Positions 1 to 5,497 of a stretch of DNA of 5,502 bases are shown here, in pieces. Within the stretch, counting starts at the first letter, position 1. Each line of letters begins with the position of its first letter. The notes under the pieces are model-generated. The model did not search any database and was not told where the DNA came from. It saw nothing but the letters and a program-made list of their open reading frames with translations. The stretch comes from Phycisphaeraceae bacterium (GTDB taxonomy: Bacteria; Planctomycetota; Phycisphaerae; Phycisphaerales; Phycisphaeraceae), in assembly GCA_016763955.1 (NCBI GenBank), contig JAESSU010000394.1:1-5502 (forward strand). The letters run 5' to 3'. The translations under genes were made by a program, and so were the position numbers.

Positions 1-541
1 ATTCGCCATCCACATAAAGACGCAGTTCGCGACGATCCAACACCGCAACGACATGATGCCAGACATGGCCAGTAAGTGGTTTGACACTTAACTGAATATC
101 ACCGCCTTGATTTTTTTTGCGGCCGATACACAGACTTGTGTTGTACCAAGTCGACTTAACAAGCCAGCCATCACCAAAACCAGCACCGACAGAAAATAAA
201 AATGCCTCGGTCTTTTCACCAGGATTAGCATGTGTGCGAACCCATGTTTCGAGTGTCAACACGCCAGTGGTCGTTCCATAAAACAGTGACCGTTGTGCGC
301 TACTGGTAGCAGAACGAAAAGTCAGAGCTGACTTGCCCCCAAAGCGTCCAGTCGTCCACTGCGGAGAATCGACATTCAATCTTGGCCGAAAGTTTGCGTG
401 AAAGTAAGGTTCACGGGCGCCGATGGACAACGTGCCGACATTGTTGCCTGCAAGATTGCGTACCACATCACCGGGCTCTTCAAAGGTGTAATAGCGGACG
501 AGCGATTTGTCCTGCATGACTTGGTCACGATATTCAGCCAC
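1..541 (-). CDS. LamG (concanavalin A-like) domain protein, main reading frame, 3' end beyond the window
   Basis: From about base 541 down to base 1 the minus strand is open for some 180 codons and encodes a laminin-G-like jelly-roll domain. Visible hallmarks are SLVRYYTFEEPGD near residues 12-24, GRFGGKSALTF in the middle, LTLETWVRT, and HVWHHVVAVLDRRELRLYVDGE at the edge, the usual LamG strand pair ending in YVDGE. Such domains bind carbohydrate or other surface ligands in exported PVC proteins. The remaining LamG strands and anything after them lie outside the window. A GTG at 539-541 is the first plausible start in this frame, but the secretion signal that should precede it lies in another frame (376-615). 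One extra G in the GGGG run (plus-strand CCCC 541-544) joins them as ...QSYGLGVAEYRDQ. I therefore read this as the body of one exported protein split by a frameshift. The LamG call is firm; the ligand is unknown. Confidence 0.8.
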   Translation of the reverse strand, partial: MAEYRDQVMQDKSLVRYYTFEEPGDVVRNLAGNNVGTLSIGAREPYFHANFRPRLNVDSPQWTTGRFGGKSALTFRSATSSAQRSLFYGTTTGVLTLETWVRTHANPGEKTEAFLFSVGAGFGDGWLVKSTWYNTSLCIGRKKNQGGDIQLSVKPLTGHVWHHVVAVLDRRELRLYVDGE

Positions 542-615
542 CCCAAGCCATAACTTTGGCCAACGATGACAAACAGGTGAAGTAGCGCAATGATGATCAA
601 ACGATATTTTTTCAT
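376..615 (-). CDS. Secretion-signal N-terminus of the frameshifted LamG protein
   Basis: The ATG at 613-615 opens a 79-codon frame. Only its first 23 or so residues look real: MKKYR, then a hydrophobic core LIIIALLHLFVIVG and QSYG, a typical Sec signal peptide. After that the frame reads through the LamG coding region out of phase and stops at 376, giving a low-complexity tail unlike any family I know. The start lies 8 nt after the TGA of the SGNH hydrolase gene, so the two are probably cotranscribed and perhaps translationally coupled. No good Shine-Dalgarno sequence precedes it. If the shift is real, the cell would make a short non-functional peptide; if it is a base-calling error, this is the leader of an intact LamG protein. 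Confidence 0.6.
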   Translation of the reverse strand: MKKYRLIIIALLHLFVIVGQSYGLGWLNIVTKSCRTNRSSAITPLKSPVMWYAILQATMSARCPSAPVNLTFTQTFGQD

Positions 616-623
616 GGAATGTC

Positions 624-1991
624 TCAGTGAATTGGAGGCTGAAAAATTTCGACAGCTTTAATGGGCATTGCACCCTCACCGCCGGGGATGATTTTTAGTG
701 TATGCGGGCCGTTCTCGATGCCTTGCACCACGGTGGTGCGAGGCTTGGTTGGTCTATAGATGTCTTGGAACATGGGCACGACCGCCCACTTGATTTCAAA
801 ATTAGATGGATACTTTTTCTTGCCCTGTTTGTAATCCAATTCAATGCCAAAATCCTGAGGATCAATTACGACCCGCCCGGAATTGGAAATGAATTTTCTC
901 GCGTTGTTGCCTGAGCCATCGGGGCCAGTCTTACTGCCGATGACATCGAACTTAAATTGCTTTGCATCATCGCTAATTTCGGTCAGCTTCAGCGTCCATT
1001 TTTCAACTAGAGGAGGGCTTTGAAAACCAAGGGTGTAAAGCGCAGGCCACCATGCTTTGTAGACTTTACTAGGCCGGGTGATCGCGTAGGCTTTGGGGTT
1101 AGCCGAAGGCGGCTGACCATCAATTAAGATGCGTGCACGCCCGCGTGGGTTGCCTGTCGTATCAGTGATCACGTTCACACGATTGCCGGTGAACTTAACC
1201 GTGTAAGAGCCATCGGCATCGGGCTGCACTGGCACCGTTTTGATCCAGCTAGCATGAGGATTTTCAAAACGCTTGTCATAACGAAAATGCCGCCAAACCA
1301 AAGCTTCCATCAACTTACAACCCTGAGCATTAAGGTGAACGACATCGCGTAAAAGATCACTGATTTTCAAATGATTCTCAGCAAGATACTGTTTCCATTC
1401 CTTGCGGACATCGACCAGCTCACAATCATATTTAACTGCCAAATCACGGAACAACTGAGATTGTTTGTCGTATTCATTCTGTGCCCAAGCATTGCCTTCG
1501 TGCGAGACATGATGCGTGTAAACCAGAATCTCCGCAGTCGTCTTGCGACGGATATTGGAAATGATGTCTTCCAAATCGCCTTGGGCTCCACTGTAAACAT
1601 GAAAGACCACCAGATCCGGGTAAAACGGGTAGAGATCTTGATGAGCCGTTTTCATCAAACGCTCGCCAGTGAATCCACCAATAGAGCGATTCTTAAATGA
1701 AAAATCGGCATGGGGATATTCTTTCTTAAGTCGCTTACCAATGGCATGCGACCAATTCTGAGCCGTAATAGATTGCCCGTAAAACAACACACGCACGTGG
1801 TTTCTCTGCGTGGGCGTACTGGTCGCCAAAGCAGTCATGGTGCGGGCAATCTTTGCACCGAACGCGGACTCATCGGCGGATGGCTGAGGGGCGATCCGGG
1901 GGGTGGGCAATTCGGCAGCGGTTTGCTGAGCGATAGCCGCGCCGCACAGGCTCACTGTGAGAAGCAACGTACAACAGATCGTTTTTTTCAT
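624..1991 (-). CDS. Secreted SGNH/GDSL-type hydrolase, probable carbohydrate esterase
   Basis: The protein has 455 residues from the ATG at 1989-1991, chosen because it gives a clean signal peptide (MKKTICC, hydrophobic core, cleavage probably after AIA at residue 21); the in-frame ATG at 2027 only adds twelve residues. The SGNH fold covers roughly residues 65-240. Block I is VLFYGQSIT with the probable nucleophile Ser74, in a GQS rather than GDS context. Block II is the glycine in NRSIGGF near 105. The catalytic Asp/His pair is DVVH (Asp216, His219) followed by LNAQGC. The canonical block III GxND is not evident; YSGAQGD near 133 occupies that region. Residues from about 250 to the end look like a beta-sandwich ending in IENGPHTLKIIPGG, possibly substrate-binding. 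SGNH relatives remove acetyl or similar groups from polysaccharides, and export fits that role; the substrate is not deducible. It follows the pseudopilin gene by 129 nt and precedes the LamG gene by 8 nt. Confidence 0.82.
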   Translation of the reverse strand: MKKTICCTLLLTVSLCGAAIAQQTAAELPTPRIAPQPSADESAFGAKIARTMTALATSTPTQRNHVRVLFYGQSITAQNWSHAIGKRLKKEYPHADFSFKNRSIGGFTGERLMKTAHQDLYPFYPDLVVFHVYSGAQGDLEDIISNIRRKTTAEILVYTHHVSHEGNAWAQNEYDKQSQLFRDLAVKYDCELVDVRKEWKQYLAENHLKISDLLRDVVHLNAQGCKLMEALVWRHFRYDKRFENPHASWIKTVPVQPDADGSYTVKFTGNRVNVITDTTGNPRGRARILIDGQPPSANPKAYAITRPSKVYKAWWPALYTLGFQSPPLVEKWTLKLTEISDDAKQFKFDVIGSKTGPDGSGNNARKFISNSGRVVIDPQDFGIELDYKQGKKKYPSNFEIKWAVVPMFQDIYRPTKPRTTVVQGIENGPHTLKIIPGGEGAMPIKAVEIFQPPIH

Positions 1992-2040
1992 GAAGGAACC
2001 TAAAATATATTGGCACGAGGCAGTCATAGCCCAAAGAGGG

Positions 2041-2105
2041 ATTAAAATCAGGCGAACGTCACAGCATAGCGAGGAACAAGAACACGAAATAGTGAATTAA
2101 AATCA
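2041..2105. repeat. Direct repeat ATTAAAATCA in the pseudopilin-hydrolase gap
   Basis: ATTAAAATCA is found at 2041-2050 and 2096-2105, starts 55 bp apart, within the 129-nt gap between the pseudopilin stop and the hydrolase start. The gap is AT-rich at these places. I see no convincing promoter or terminator in it. The repeats might be a regulatory pair or chance. Confidence 0.3.
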
Positions 2106-2120
2106 ACATCACACGCAATT

Positions 2121-2846
2121 TTATTGGCTGACGAGGTAGTATTTCCAAGTACCTGCGTTACCGGTAATTTCTTCAACCGGCAAGTGTGCAACATGCAGAT
2201 CCATCCACAGGATATTGGCTCCACCACTGTGACGACTAGATGGATACGCATCTGCCCAGCCCGGATGGAGCAATATGCCCGTGTAATTGACCGCATTGGG
2301 TTCGACATCTGCCGCGAAGATCAGATCACTGACTGCGTTATTGCCTCCCAAAGGCCCGTGATGGTGCTTCTGAAAAACATCCTCTTGGGTTCTAGGTGTC
2401 AACTGATTGCCGCCCACTGTCAATTGGGAATAATTGTAGCCGTAGTTAATCCAGCGACGATTGTCTCGCCCGCCTCCTCGCAGTGCTTCGTAATACTCTT
2501 TGGAATTACGGCGTTCGGGACATCGACCAATGCCTCGATCATAGACCGCAAGATCTTTCCATACTTCACCTTTGGTTTGATTATTTGACTCCTTGAGAAC
2601 CAATTCAACCCAGGATGTGAGATAACCAACGCTCGCAGGTGGCAAGTAGCCTTTATAAACCTGACTGTAAATCTCAACACCAATGCCAAGCTGTTTTAAT
2701 TGACTCGCACACTTAATCGTCCGGGCTGATTTGCGGGCTTTCCCAAGTGCCGGAAGCAGGATACTGATCAAGAGTGAGATAATACTGATGACCACTAAAA
2801 GTTCGATCAACGTAAACGCGGATTTGTTTTTCATCTGTCCATGCAT
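2121..2846 (-). CDS. Prepilin-type pseudopilin with H-X9-D tail (type II secretion/type IV pilin-like)
   Basis: This 241-residue protein starts with a short leader MHGQMKNKSA followed by the class III signal FTLIELLVVISIISLLISILLPALGKA (residues 11-37). The prepilin peptidase would cut between Ala10 and Phe11, and Glu15 is the conserved +5 glutamate. The cleavage-site residue is Ala rather than the more usual Gly. A long helix (KSARTIKCASQLKQLG) then leads to a globular region. The C-terminus has RHSGGANILWMDLHV, the H-X9-DG motif typical of PVC pseudopilins, here with Leu217 in place of Gly. PVC genomes carry many such genes beside sulfatase, hydrolase and LamG genes, where they are thought to sit in the envelope; the exact function is unknown. 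The start at 2846 is favoured over the ATG at 2834 because a GGAGAG Shine-Dalgarno sequence lies 5 nt upstream. It sits 45 nt after lacI and before the hydrolase. Confidence 0.88.
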   Translation of the reverse strand: MHGQMKNKSAFTLIELLVVISIISLLISILLPALGKARKSARTIKCASQLKQLGIGVEIYSQVYKGYLPPASVGYLTSWVELVLKESNNQTKGEVWKDLAVYDRGIGRCPERRNSKEYYEALRGGGRDNRRWINYGYNYSQLTVGGNQLTPRTQEDVFQKHHHGPLGGNNAVSDLIFAADVEPNAVNYTGILLHPGWADAYPSSRHSGGANILWMDLHVAHLPVEEITGNAGTWKYYLVSQ

Positions 2847-2851
2847 TATTG

Positions 2852-2857
2852 CTCTCC
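2852..2857 (-). promoter_or_regulatory. Shine-Dalgarno sequence of the pseudopilin gene
   Basis: The minus strand reads GGAGAG, then CAATA, then ATG at 2846. This is the best ribosome binding site in the window and decides between the two in-frame ATG codons (2846 and 2834) in favour of the upstream one. Confidence 0.65.
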
Positions 2858-2891
2858 GTAAATAGATTATTCATACTTTTTCTGTATTGAT

Positions 2892-3974
2892 TCAAGTGCT
2901 TGACGCAATGGACGACAAGCTGGATTGTTGGGATAAACTTGTGTTCAACTCAGGCGGCGGCCTAGTGGATTCTCTGGGGATCAAATGCATGGCCCCAATA
3001 ACCGTAGGACTCAGCGTCGGATCAGAAGACGATTCGACTAGCCGAGCGAATAATGTCCTGCCTGTCGTGACATCATCCTGAGCAATAGTTGTCAGAGGCG
3101 GATCAGAAAGTTCCGAAACGTACATATTGCCCAATCCCACCACCGACAAATCTTTAGGCACCTCCAGATGCAGACGACGAGCAGCTCGCAACACACCCAT
3201 CGCCAAAATATCTGATGCACAACAAATGGCCGTGGGACGACAATCCGACGATTGACTTAACATCCGATCTGCACAGATGTGAGCCTCCCCCACCTCCCAT
3301 TCGCCAGCGTACATAATGCTGTCTGAATTAATCTCTAGCTGGTGTTTAACCATAGCCTGCTTGAAGGCTTCGACACGGTCTGTTGTATCTAATGAACGCA
3401 TGTCACCACTGATCATCCCGATACGCTGATGCCCCATACCATGCAGGTGAGCAATCGCCTGATCAAAGCCCTGCTGGTTATCCGTCCTCGCCTGGAGTAC
3501 GGACAGGGAAGCGGAAGCAGAGTTTGCTCCAGGCAATGCGATCGGAATGTTTGCTTTCAAAAGGGCATCTAGCAAGAATTCATAGTTCGTAAAATGGCTA
3601 CAAATCACACCACAAACCCGATGACTGATGCACTGATCAGCGATGTAGTCAATCTGGCCGGGAGCCAAATCTTGAAAAACCTTGACCGCGTAGCCCATCT
3701 CATTGGCCTGCGTCATCACCCCCTCAAGCCCTCGAATGGAGTAGTCATACTGAATTTTATTGGCGACAAAAGCAACGACCTTAGATTTCCCAGTCACCAC
3801 CGATCGAGCTAGTTCATTAGGACGATAGCTCAATTCTTTAGCAGTTTGAAGGATTTTCTGGCGTGTTTTTTCGCTGACTCGAATCGTCGATCGCCCCGAA
3901 GCATTGCCAAGCACATGGGAGACAGCTGCCCTAGAAACGCCAACCTTACGAACTATATCTTGCATCGTAATCAT
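2892..3974 (-). CDS. LacI-family transcriptional regulator
   Basis: The protein has 360 residues, close to the usual family length. Residues 4-24 are the helix-turn-helix (MQDIVRKVGVSRAAVSHVLG), with recognition helix SRAAVSHVLGN; IRVSEKTRQKIL and the hinge helix YRPNELARSVVTGKS (50-64) follow. Residues 65-335 are the periplasmic-binding-protein-like effector domain, with the usual landmarks GVICSHF, GMGHQRIGMISG (179-190), DRVEAF (199-204), CCASDILAMGVLRAAR (251-266) and DPPLTTIAQDD (291-301). The common VVGFDD segment is VVGLGN here (278-283), so an acidic residue often near the sugar is absent. The last 25 or so residues are a Ser-rich extension. LacI proteins repress or activate carbohydrate genes in response to a sugar or phosphosugar. 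A promoter overlapped by an operator-like palindrome lies directly upstream, so it probably regulates itself and perhaps the downstream pseudopilin, hydrolase and LamG genes. ATG 3965 is an alternative start. Confidence 0.92.
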   Translation of the reverse strand: MITMQDIVRKVGVSRAAVSHVLGNASGRSTIRVSEKTRQKILQTAKELSYRPNELARSVVTGKSKVVAFVANKIQYDYSIRGLEGVMTQANEMGYAVKVFQDLAPGQIDYIADQCISHRVCGVICSHFTNYEFLLDALLKANIPIALPGANSASASLSVLQARTDNQQGFDQAIAHLHGMGHQRIGMISGDMRSLDTTDRVEAFKQAMVKHQLEINSDSIMYAGEWEVGEAHICADRMLSQSSDCRPTAICCASDILAMGVLRAARRLHLEVPKDLSVVGLGNMYVSELSDPPLTTIAQDDVTTGRTLFARLVESSSDPTLSPTVIGAMHLIPRESTRPPPELNTSLSQQSSLSSIASST

Positions 3975-3980
3975 AATATT

Positions 3981-4010
3981 ACTTGATGATAGCGCGAGTT
4001 ATCATTAAGT
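3981..4010. promoter_or_regulatory. Operator-like palindrome 1 upstream of lacI
   Basis: The arms ACTTGATGATA (3981-3991) and TATCATTAAGT (4000-4010) are inverted repeats matching at 10 of 11 positions around an 8-nt centre GCGCGAGT. An inverted repeat of this size with a CG-containing centre is typical of LacI-family operators. It overlaps the -10 box of the lacI promoter, so the natural reading is autorepression by the LacI protein encoded next door. The binding protein is inferred, not shown. Confidence 0.6.
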
Positions 4011-4013
4011 CAA
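3986..4013 (-). promoter_or_regulatory. Probable sigma70-type promoter of the lacI gene
   Basis: On the minus strand TTGACT (4013-4008) is followed after 16 nt by TATCAT (3991-3986). Each hexamer matches the bacterial consensus at five of six positions. Transcription would start near 3979, only about five bases before the ATG at 3974, so the mRNA would be nearly leaderless unless translation begins at the ATG at 3965. The palindromic site at 3981-4010 covers the -10 box and spacer, an arrangement expected for repression. Inferred from sequence alone. Confidence 0.55.
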
Positions 4014-4018
4014 GCATT

Positions 4019-4036
4019 AGATAACGCGATTAATCA
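4019..4036. promoter_or_regulatory. Operator-like site 2, a diverged copy of site 1
   Basis: AGATAACGCGATTAATCA (4019-4036) matches TGATAGCGCGAGTTATCA of site 1 (3987-4004) at 14 of 18 positions. The two copies are 32 bp apart, close to three helical turns, so proteins bound to both would lie on the same DNA face. Its own dyad symmetry is weaker than that of site 1. It lies just upstream of the -35 box of lacI. Confidence 0.45.
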
Positions 4037-4037
4037 A

Positions 4038-4053
4038 TTTTTGGGGACTGTCC
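4038..4053. repeat. REP-like motif (GGGGACTGTCC)
   Basis: The stretch contains TTTTTGGGGACTGTCC. Short imperfect palindromes of the type GGGGACTGTCCCC accompany REP-associated (IS200/Y1-like) transposase genes in many bacteria. No transposase is present here, so this would be a solitary or relic copy. It also forms the left side of the hairpin at 4044-4089. The resemblance is from memory and could be coincidental. Confidence 0.25.
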
Positions 4054-4089
4054 TAGGTAACTATACTAATTATTATCTAGGGCAGCTCC
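4044..4089 (+). other. Long RNA-type hairpin in the lacI-integrase intergenic region
   Basis: Bases 4048-4060 pair with 4073-4085 over 13 consecutive positions around a 12-nt loop. Eleven are Watson-Crick pairs, and the other two (4051/4082 and 4057/4076) are G-U wobbles if the RNA is read from the plus strand but A-C mismatches on the minus strand. After an A-C mismatch, three further pairs (4044-4046 with 4087-4089) extend the stem. The strand asymmetry argues for selection as plus-strand RNA, though a DNA-level role such as a transposon or recombinase site is possible. Confidence 0.45.
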
Positions 4090-4143
4090 AATATTAAAGA
4101 CTTCTGAGTTATTAACGATAAGCCATTCGCCACTCTGTACACC

Positions 4144-4164
4144 CCCGAGTCAAATCGAATCGGG
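4144..4164. other. Short GC-rich hairpin before the terminator
   Basis: CCCGA (4144-4148) and TCGGG (4160-4164) form a 5-bp stem with an 11-nt loop, followed by CCCCCGC. The shape faintly recalls a tRNA T-arm plus 3' acceptor strand, as left behind when an integrase uses a tRNA gene, but the loop is too long and no matching 5' acceptor strand is seen. Confidence 0.25.
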
Positions 4165-4186
4165 CCCCCGCTATTTGCTTATAGAA

Positions 4187-4219
4187 AAGGACTTGCAGTT
4201 TTGCGAGTCCTTATTTTTT
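4187..4219 (+). terminator. Rho-independent terminator, plus strand
   Basis: AAGGACTTGC (4187-4196) pairs with GCGAGTCCTT (4203-4212): nine Watson-Crick pairs and one G-U wobble, closed by the six-base loop AGTTTT and followed by a T run (ATTTTTT, 4213-4219). It ends plus-strand transcription before the integrase gene. The only genes to its left run the other way, so it must serve an unrecognised plus-strand RNA, be the remnant of a lost gene such as a tRNA, or shield the integrase from read-through. Confidence 0.75.
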
Positions 4220-4235
4220 GCCCAAAATCAGCCAT

Positions 4236-4254
4236 TTGTACCCCGAATTGTACC
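4236..4254. repeat. TTGTACC direct repeat between terminator and integrase
   Basis: TTGTACC occurs at 4236-4242 and again at 4248-4254, with starts 12 bp apart. Short iterated sites next to a tyrosine integrase can be recombinase binding sites, so this may be part of an attachment site. The repeat is short and chance is not excluded. The rest of 4255-4364 is GC-rich with CCGG runs and a small GAACG/CGTTC hairpin, and I see no gene in it. Confidence 0.3.
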
Positions 4255-4364
4255 TCGTGATTTTGAAGCGACATCTGATGAACTCGCTTGCCCTCGGAAC
4301 CCCCGGCCCCCCGGAAGCTCGAACGTGTTTAGCGTTCCGCAACTGCCAGCAAGCAGAACCCATC

Positions 4365-5150
4365 ATGGCATGCCTCAAAAAACGCAACAAAACCTATTAC
4401 GCTCAAATTTATGTCAACGGCAAACAACGCCGCGTCTGCCTTGAAACCACCAACTATCAGATCGCCAAAGAAAAACTTCGACAGATCGAAACGCAGCAGG
4501 CCATGGGCAAAGAGAATCCCCTGCCCACACGCACACCCATTGGCGAAATCGTCGAACGTTACATCCAACACATCCGCACCCACAAGACCGCCAAGAGCGC
4601 TCAGACCGACGTGTACTATCTGCGTGATACATTTGGTAACTGCTGCGAATCAATCCAGATCACCAGTCGGAAACCGTCAGCTAAAACCAAGAAGCGTCCC
4701 GTCAAGCCCGGCATCGACAAACGACACCGCCCCATGCCCATCACAGCGACGCACATTGAAGCCGTCACCACATCAGATATCCAGATGTTCATTGACAGTC
4801 AGGTCAGAAGCCGTGGGCTCTCTGCCAAGACCGCTAACCGTTACCGGGAGATCATCAACCGTCTGTTTAACTGGGCGATGTCCCAAGACCTCATCCGCAT
4901 GCCACTAGACCGAAACCCCGCTGCCAAGGTGCAACGCCACAAGGAACACGCTCCATTTATTCGCTATCTCACAATGCTGCAAATCGACGAACAGCTTCAC
5001 ACACTGCGATTCAACCCGCGTTTACAAACGATGGTGGCCATGCTGATCTATGCGGGCCTGCGCCGTGAAGAATTACTCTGGCTCACCAAGGAGGACATCA
5101 TCCTCACCCGCGCCCCGGAAGTGTGCCAGGCTCCAATCGCCCCAGCATGA
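4365..5150 (+). CDS. Tyrosine recombinase/integrase, N-terminal and first catalytic part (frameshifted)
   Basis: From the ATG at 4365 this frame gives 261 residues. MACLKKRNKTYYAQIYVNGKQ is an N-terminal beta region seen at the start of many planctomycete phage-type integrases, which is why I prefer it to the TTG at 4218 that lies inside the terminator T run. Residues 60-175 form the helical core-binding domain, ending in LSAKTANRYREIINRLFNWA. The catalytic domain begins near 195, and IYAGLRREELLWLTKEDI (228-245) holds the first catalytic arginine, Arg233. The frame then degenerates and stops at 5150. Adding one C to the CCCC run at 5113-5116 would restore ...LTRAPGSVPGSNRPSM and join the next fragment. 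The intact enzyme would cut and rejoin DNA through a tyrosine at attachment sites. Either a sequencing error or a decaying gene explains the break. Confidence 0.82.
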   Translation: MACLKKRNKTYYAQIYVNGKQRRVCLETTNYQIAKEKLRQIETQQAMGKENPLPTRTPIGEIVERYIQHIRTHKTAKSAQTDVYYLRDTFGNCCESIQITSRKPSAKTKKRPVKPGIDKRHRPMPITATHIEAVTTSDIQMFIDSQVRSRGLSAKTANRYREIINRLFNWAMSQDLIRMPLDRNPAAKVQRHKEHAPFIRYLTMLQIDEQLHTLRFNPRLQTMVAMLIYAGLRREELLWLTKEDIILTRAPEVCQAPIAPA

Positions 5151-5497
5151 TCCGCGTGCAGGCCAAGACCATCAACGGCCAATACTGGCAACCTAAGACC
5201 AAACGCAACCGTGCTGTCCCCATCAGCCAATCATTGCGCCAGTACCTCGACCGCTACACCCCGCTGGAGAACAACCACAGCCTGTACTTCCCCAGTCCCA
5301 AGGGCGAACTCTGGGACCCGGATAATTTTAGTAGTGACTTACGCAAAGCCAACAAAGCCACCCACCTGCAATGGGCCAGCCTGGACTACCGTCACACCTT
5401 CGGCAGCCAACTCGCCCAGAAAGGCGTGAGCCTGTATAAGATCAGTACCCTCATGGGCAACAGCCCAAAATCTGCCGTAAACATTACGCCAGTCTGA
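5123..5497 (+). CDS. Tyrosine recombinase/integrase, C-terminal catalytic part (frameshifted)
   Basis: This frame continues the integrase in another phase; the GTG at 5123 is only the first start-like codon, not a true start. MIRVQAKTINGQYWQPKTKRNRAVPIS carries the beta-hairpin lysine (QPKTKR), and LDYRHTFGSQLAQKG holds the second catalytic arginine in R-H-T-F. The position three before that arginine, usually His, is Leu. LYKISTLMGNSP follows, with Asn where many relatives have His. After GNSP the frame breaks again and stops at 5497. One more C in the CCC run at 5464-5466 would give PKICRKHYASLIP up to the window end, supplying the catalytic tyrosine in KHYA. The gene therefore runs off the right edge, with perhaps only a short tail missing. 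The family call is firm; activity depends on whether the shifts are real. Confidence 0.8.
   Translation: MPGSNRPSMIRVQAKTINGQYWQPKTKRNRAVPISQSLRQYLDRYTPLENNHSLYFPSPKGELWDPDNFSSDLRKANKATHLQWASLDYRHTFGSQLAQKGVSLYKISTLMGNSPKSAVNITPV

Noticed and set aside
1371..2003. Plus-strand open frames opposite the SGNH hydrolase
   Set aside because: They are antisense to a gene with a signal peptide and catalytic motifs, and have no recognisable content.
1992..2027. Upstream ATG of the SGNH hydrolase at 2027
   Set aside because: It would bury the signal peptide behind twelve extra residues and has no better ribosome binding site.
2124..2588. Plus-strand open frame of 154 codons opposite the pseudopilin
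   Set aside because: It is the antisense of a clear pseudopilin gene and its translation shows no domain or start signal.
4090..4175. Complete tRNA gene upstream of the terminator
   Set aside because: No 5' acceptor strand matches CCCCCGC, no anticodon arm is visible, and the putative T-loop has 11 bases rather than 7.
4218..4364. N-terminal extension of the integrase from a TTG at 4218
   Set aside because: The TTG lies at the end of the T run of a terminator, so transcripts would not begin there in a useful way, and the 49 added residues do not look like an integrase N-terminus.
4411..4908. Plus-strand open frame of 165 codons inside the integrase
   Set aside because: The translation is Ser/Thr/Pro/Arg-rich, as expected from an out-of-phase reading of the integrase, which has clear motifs in the other frame.
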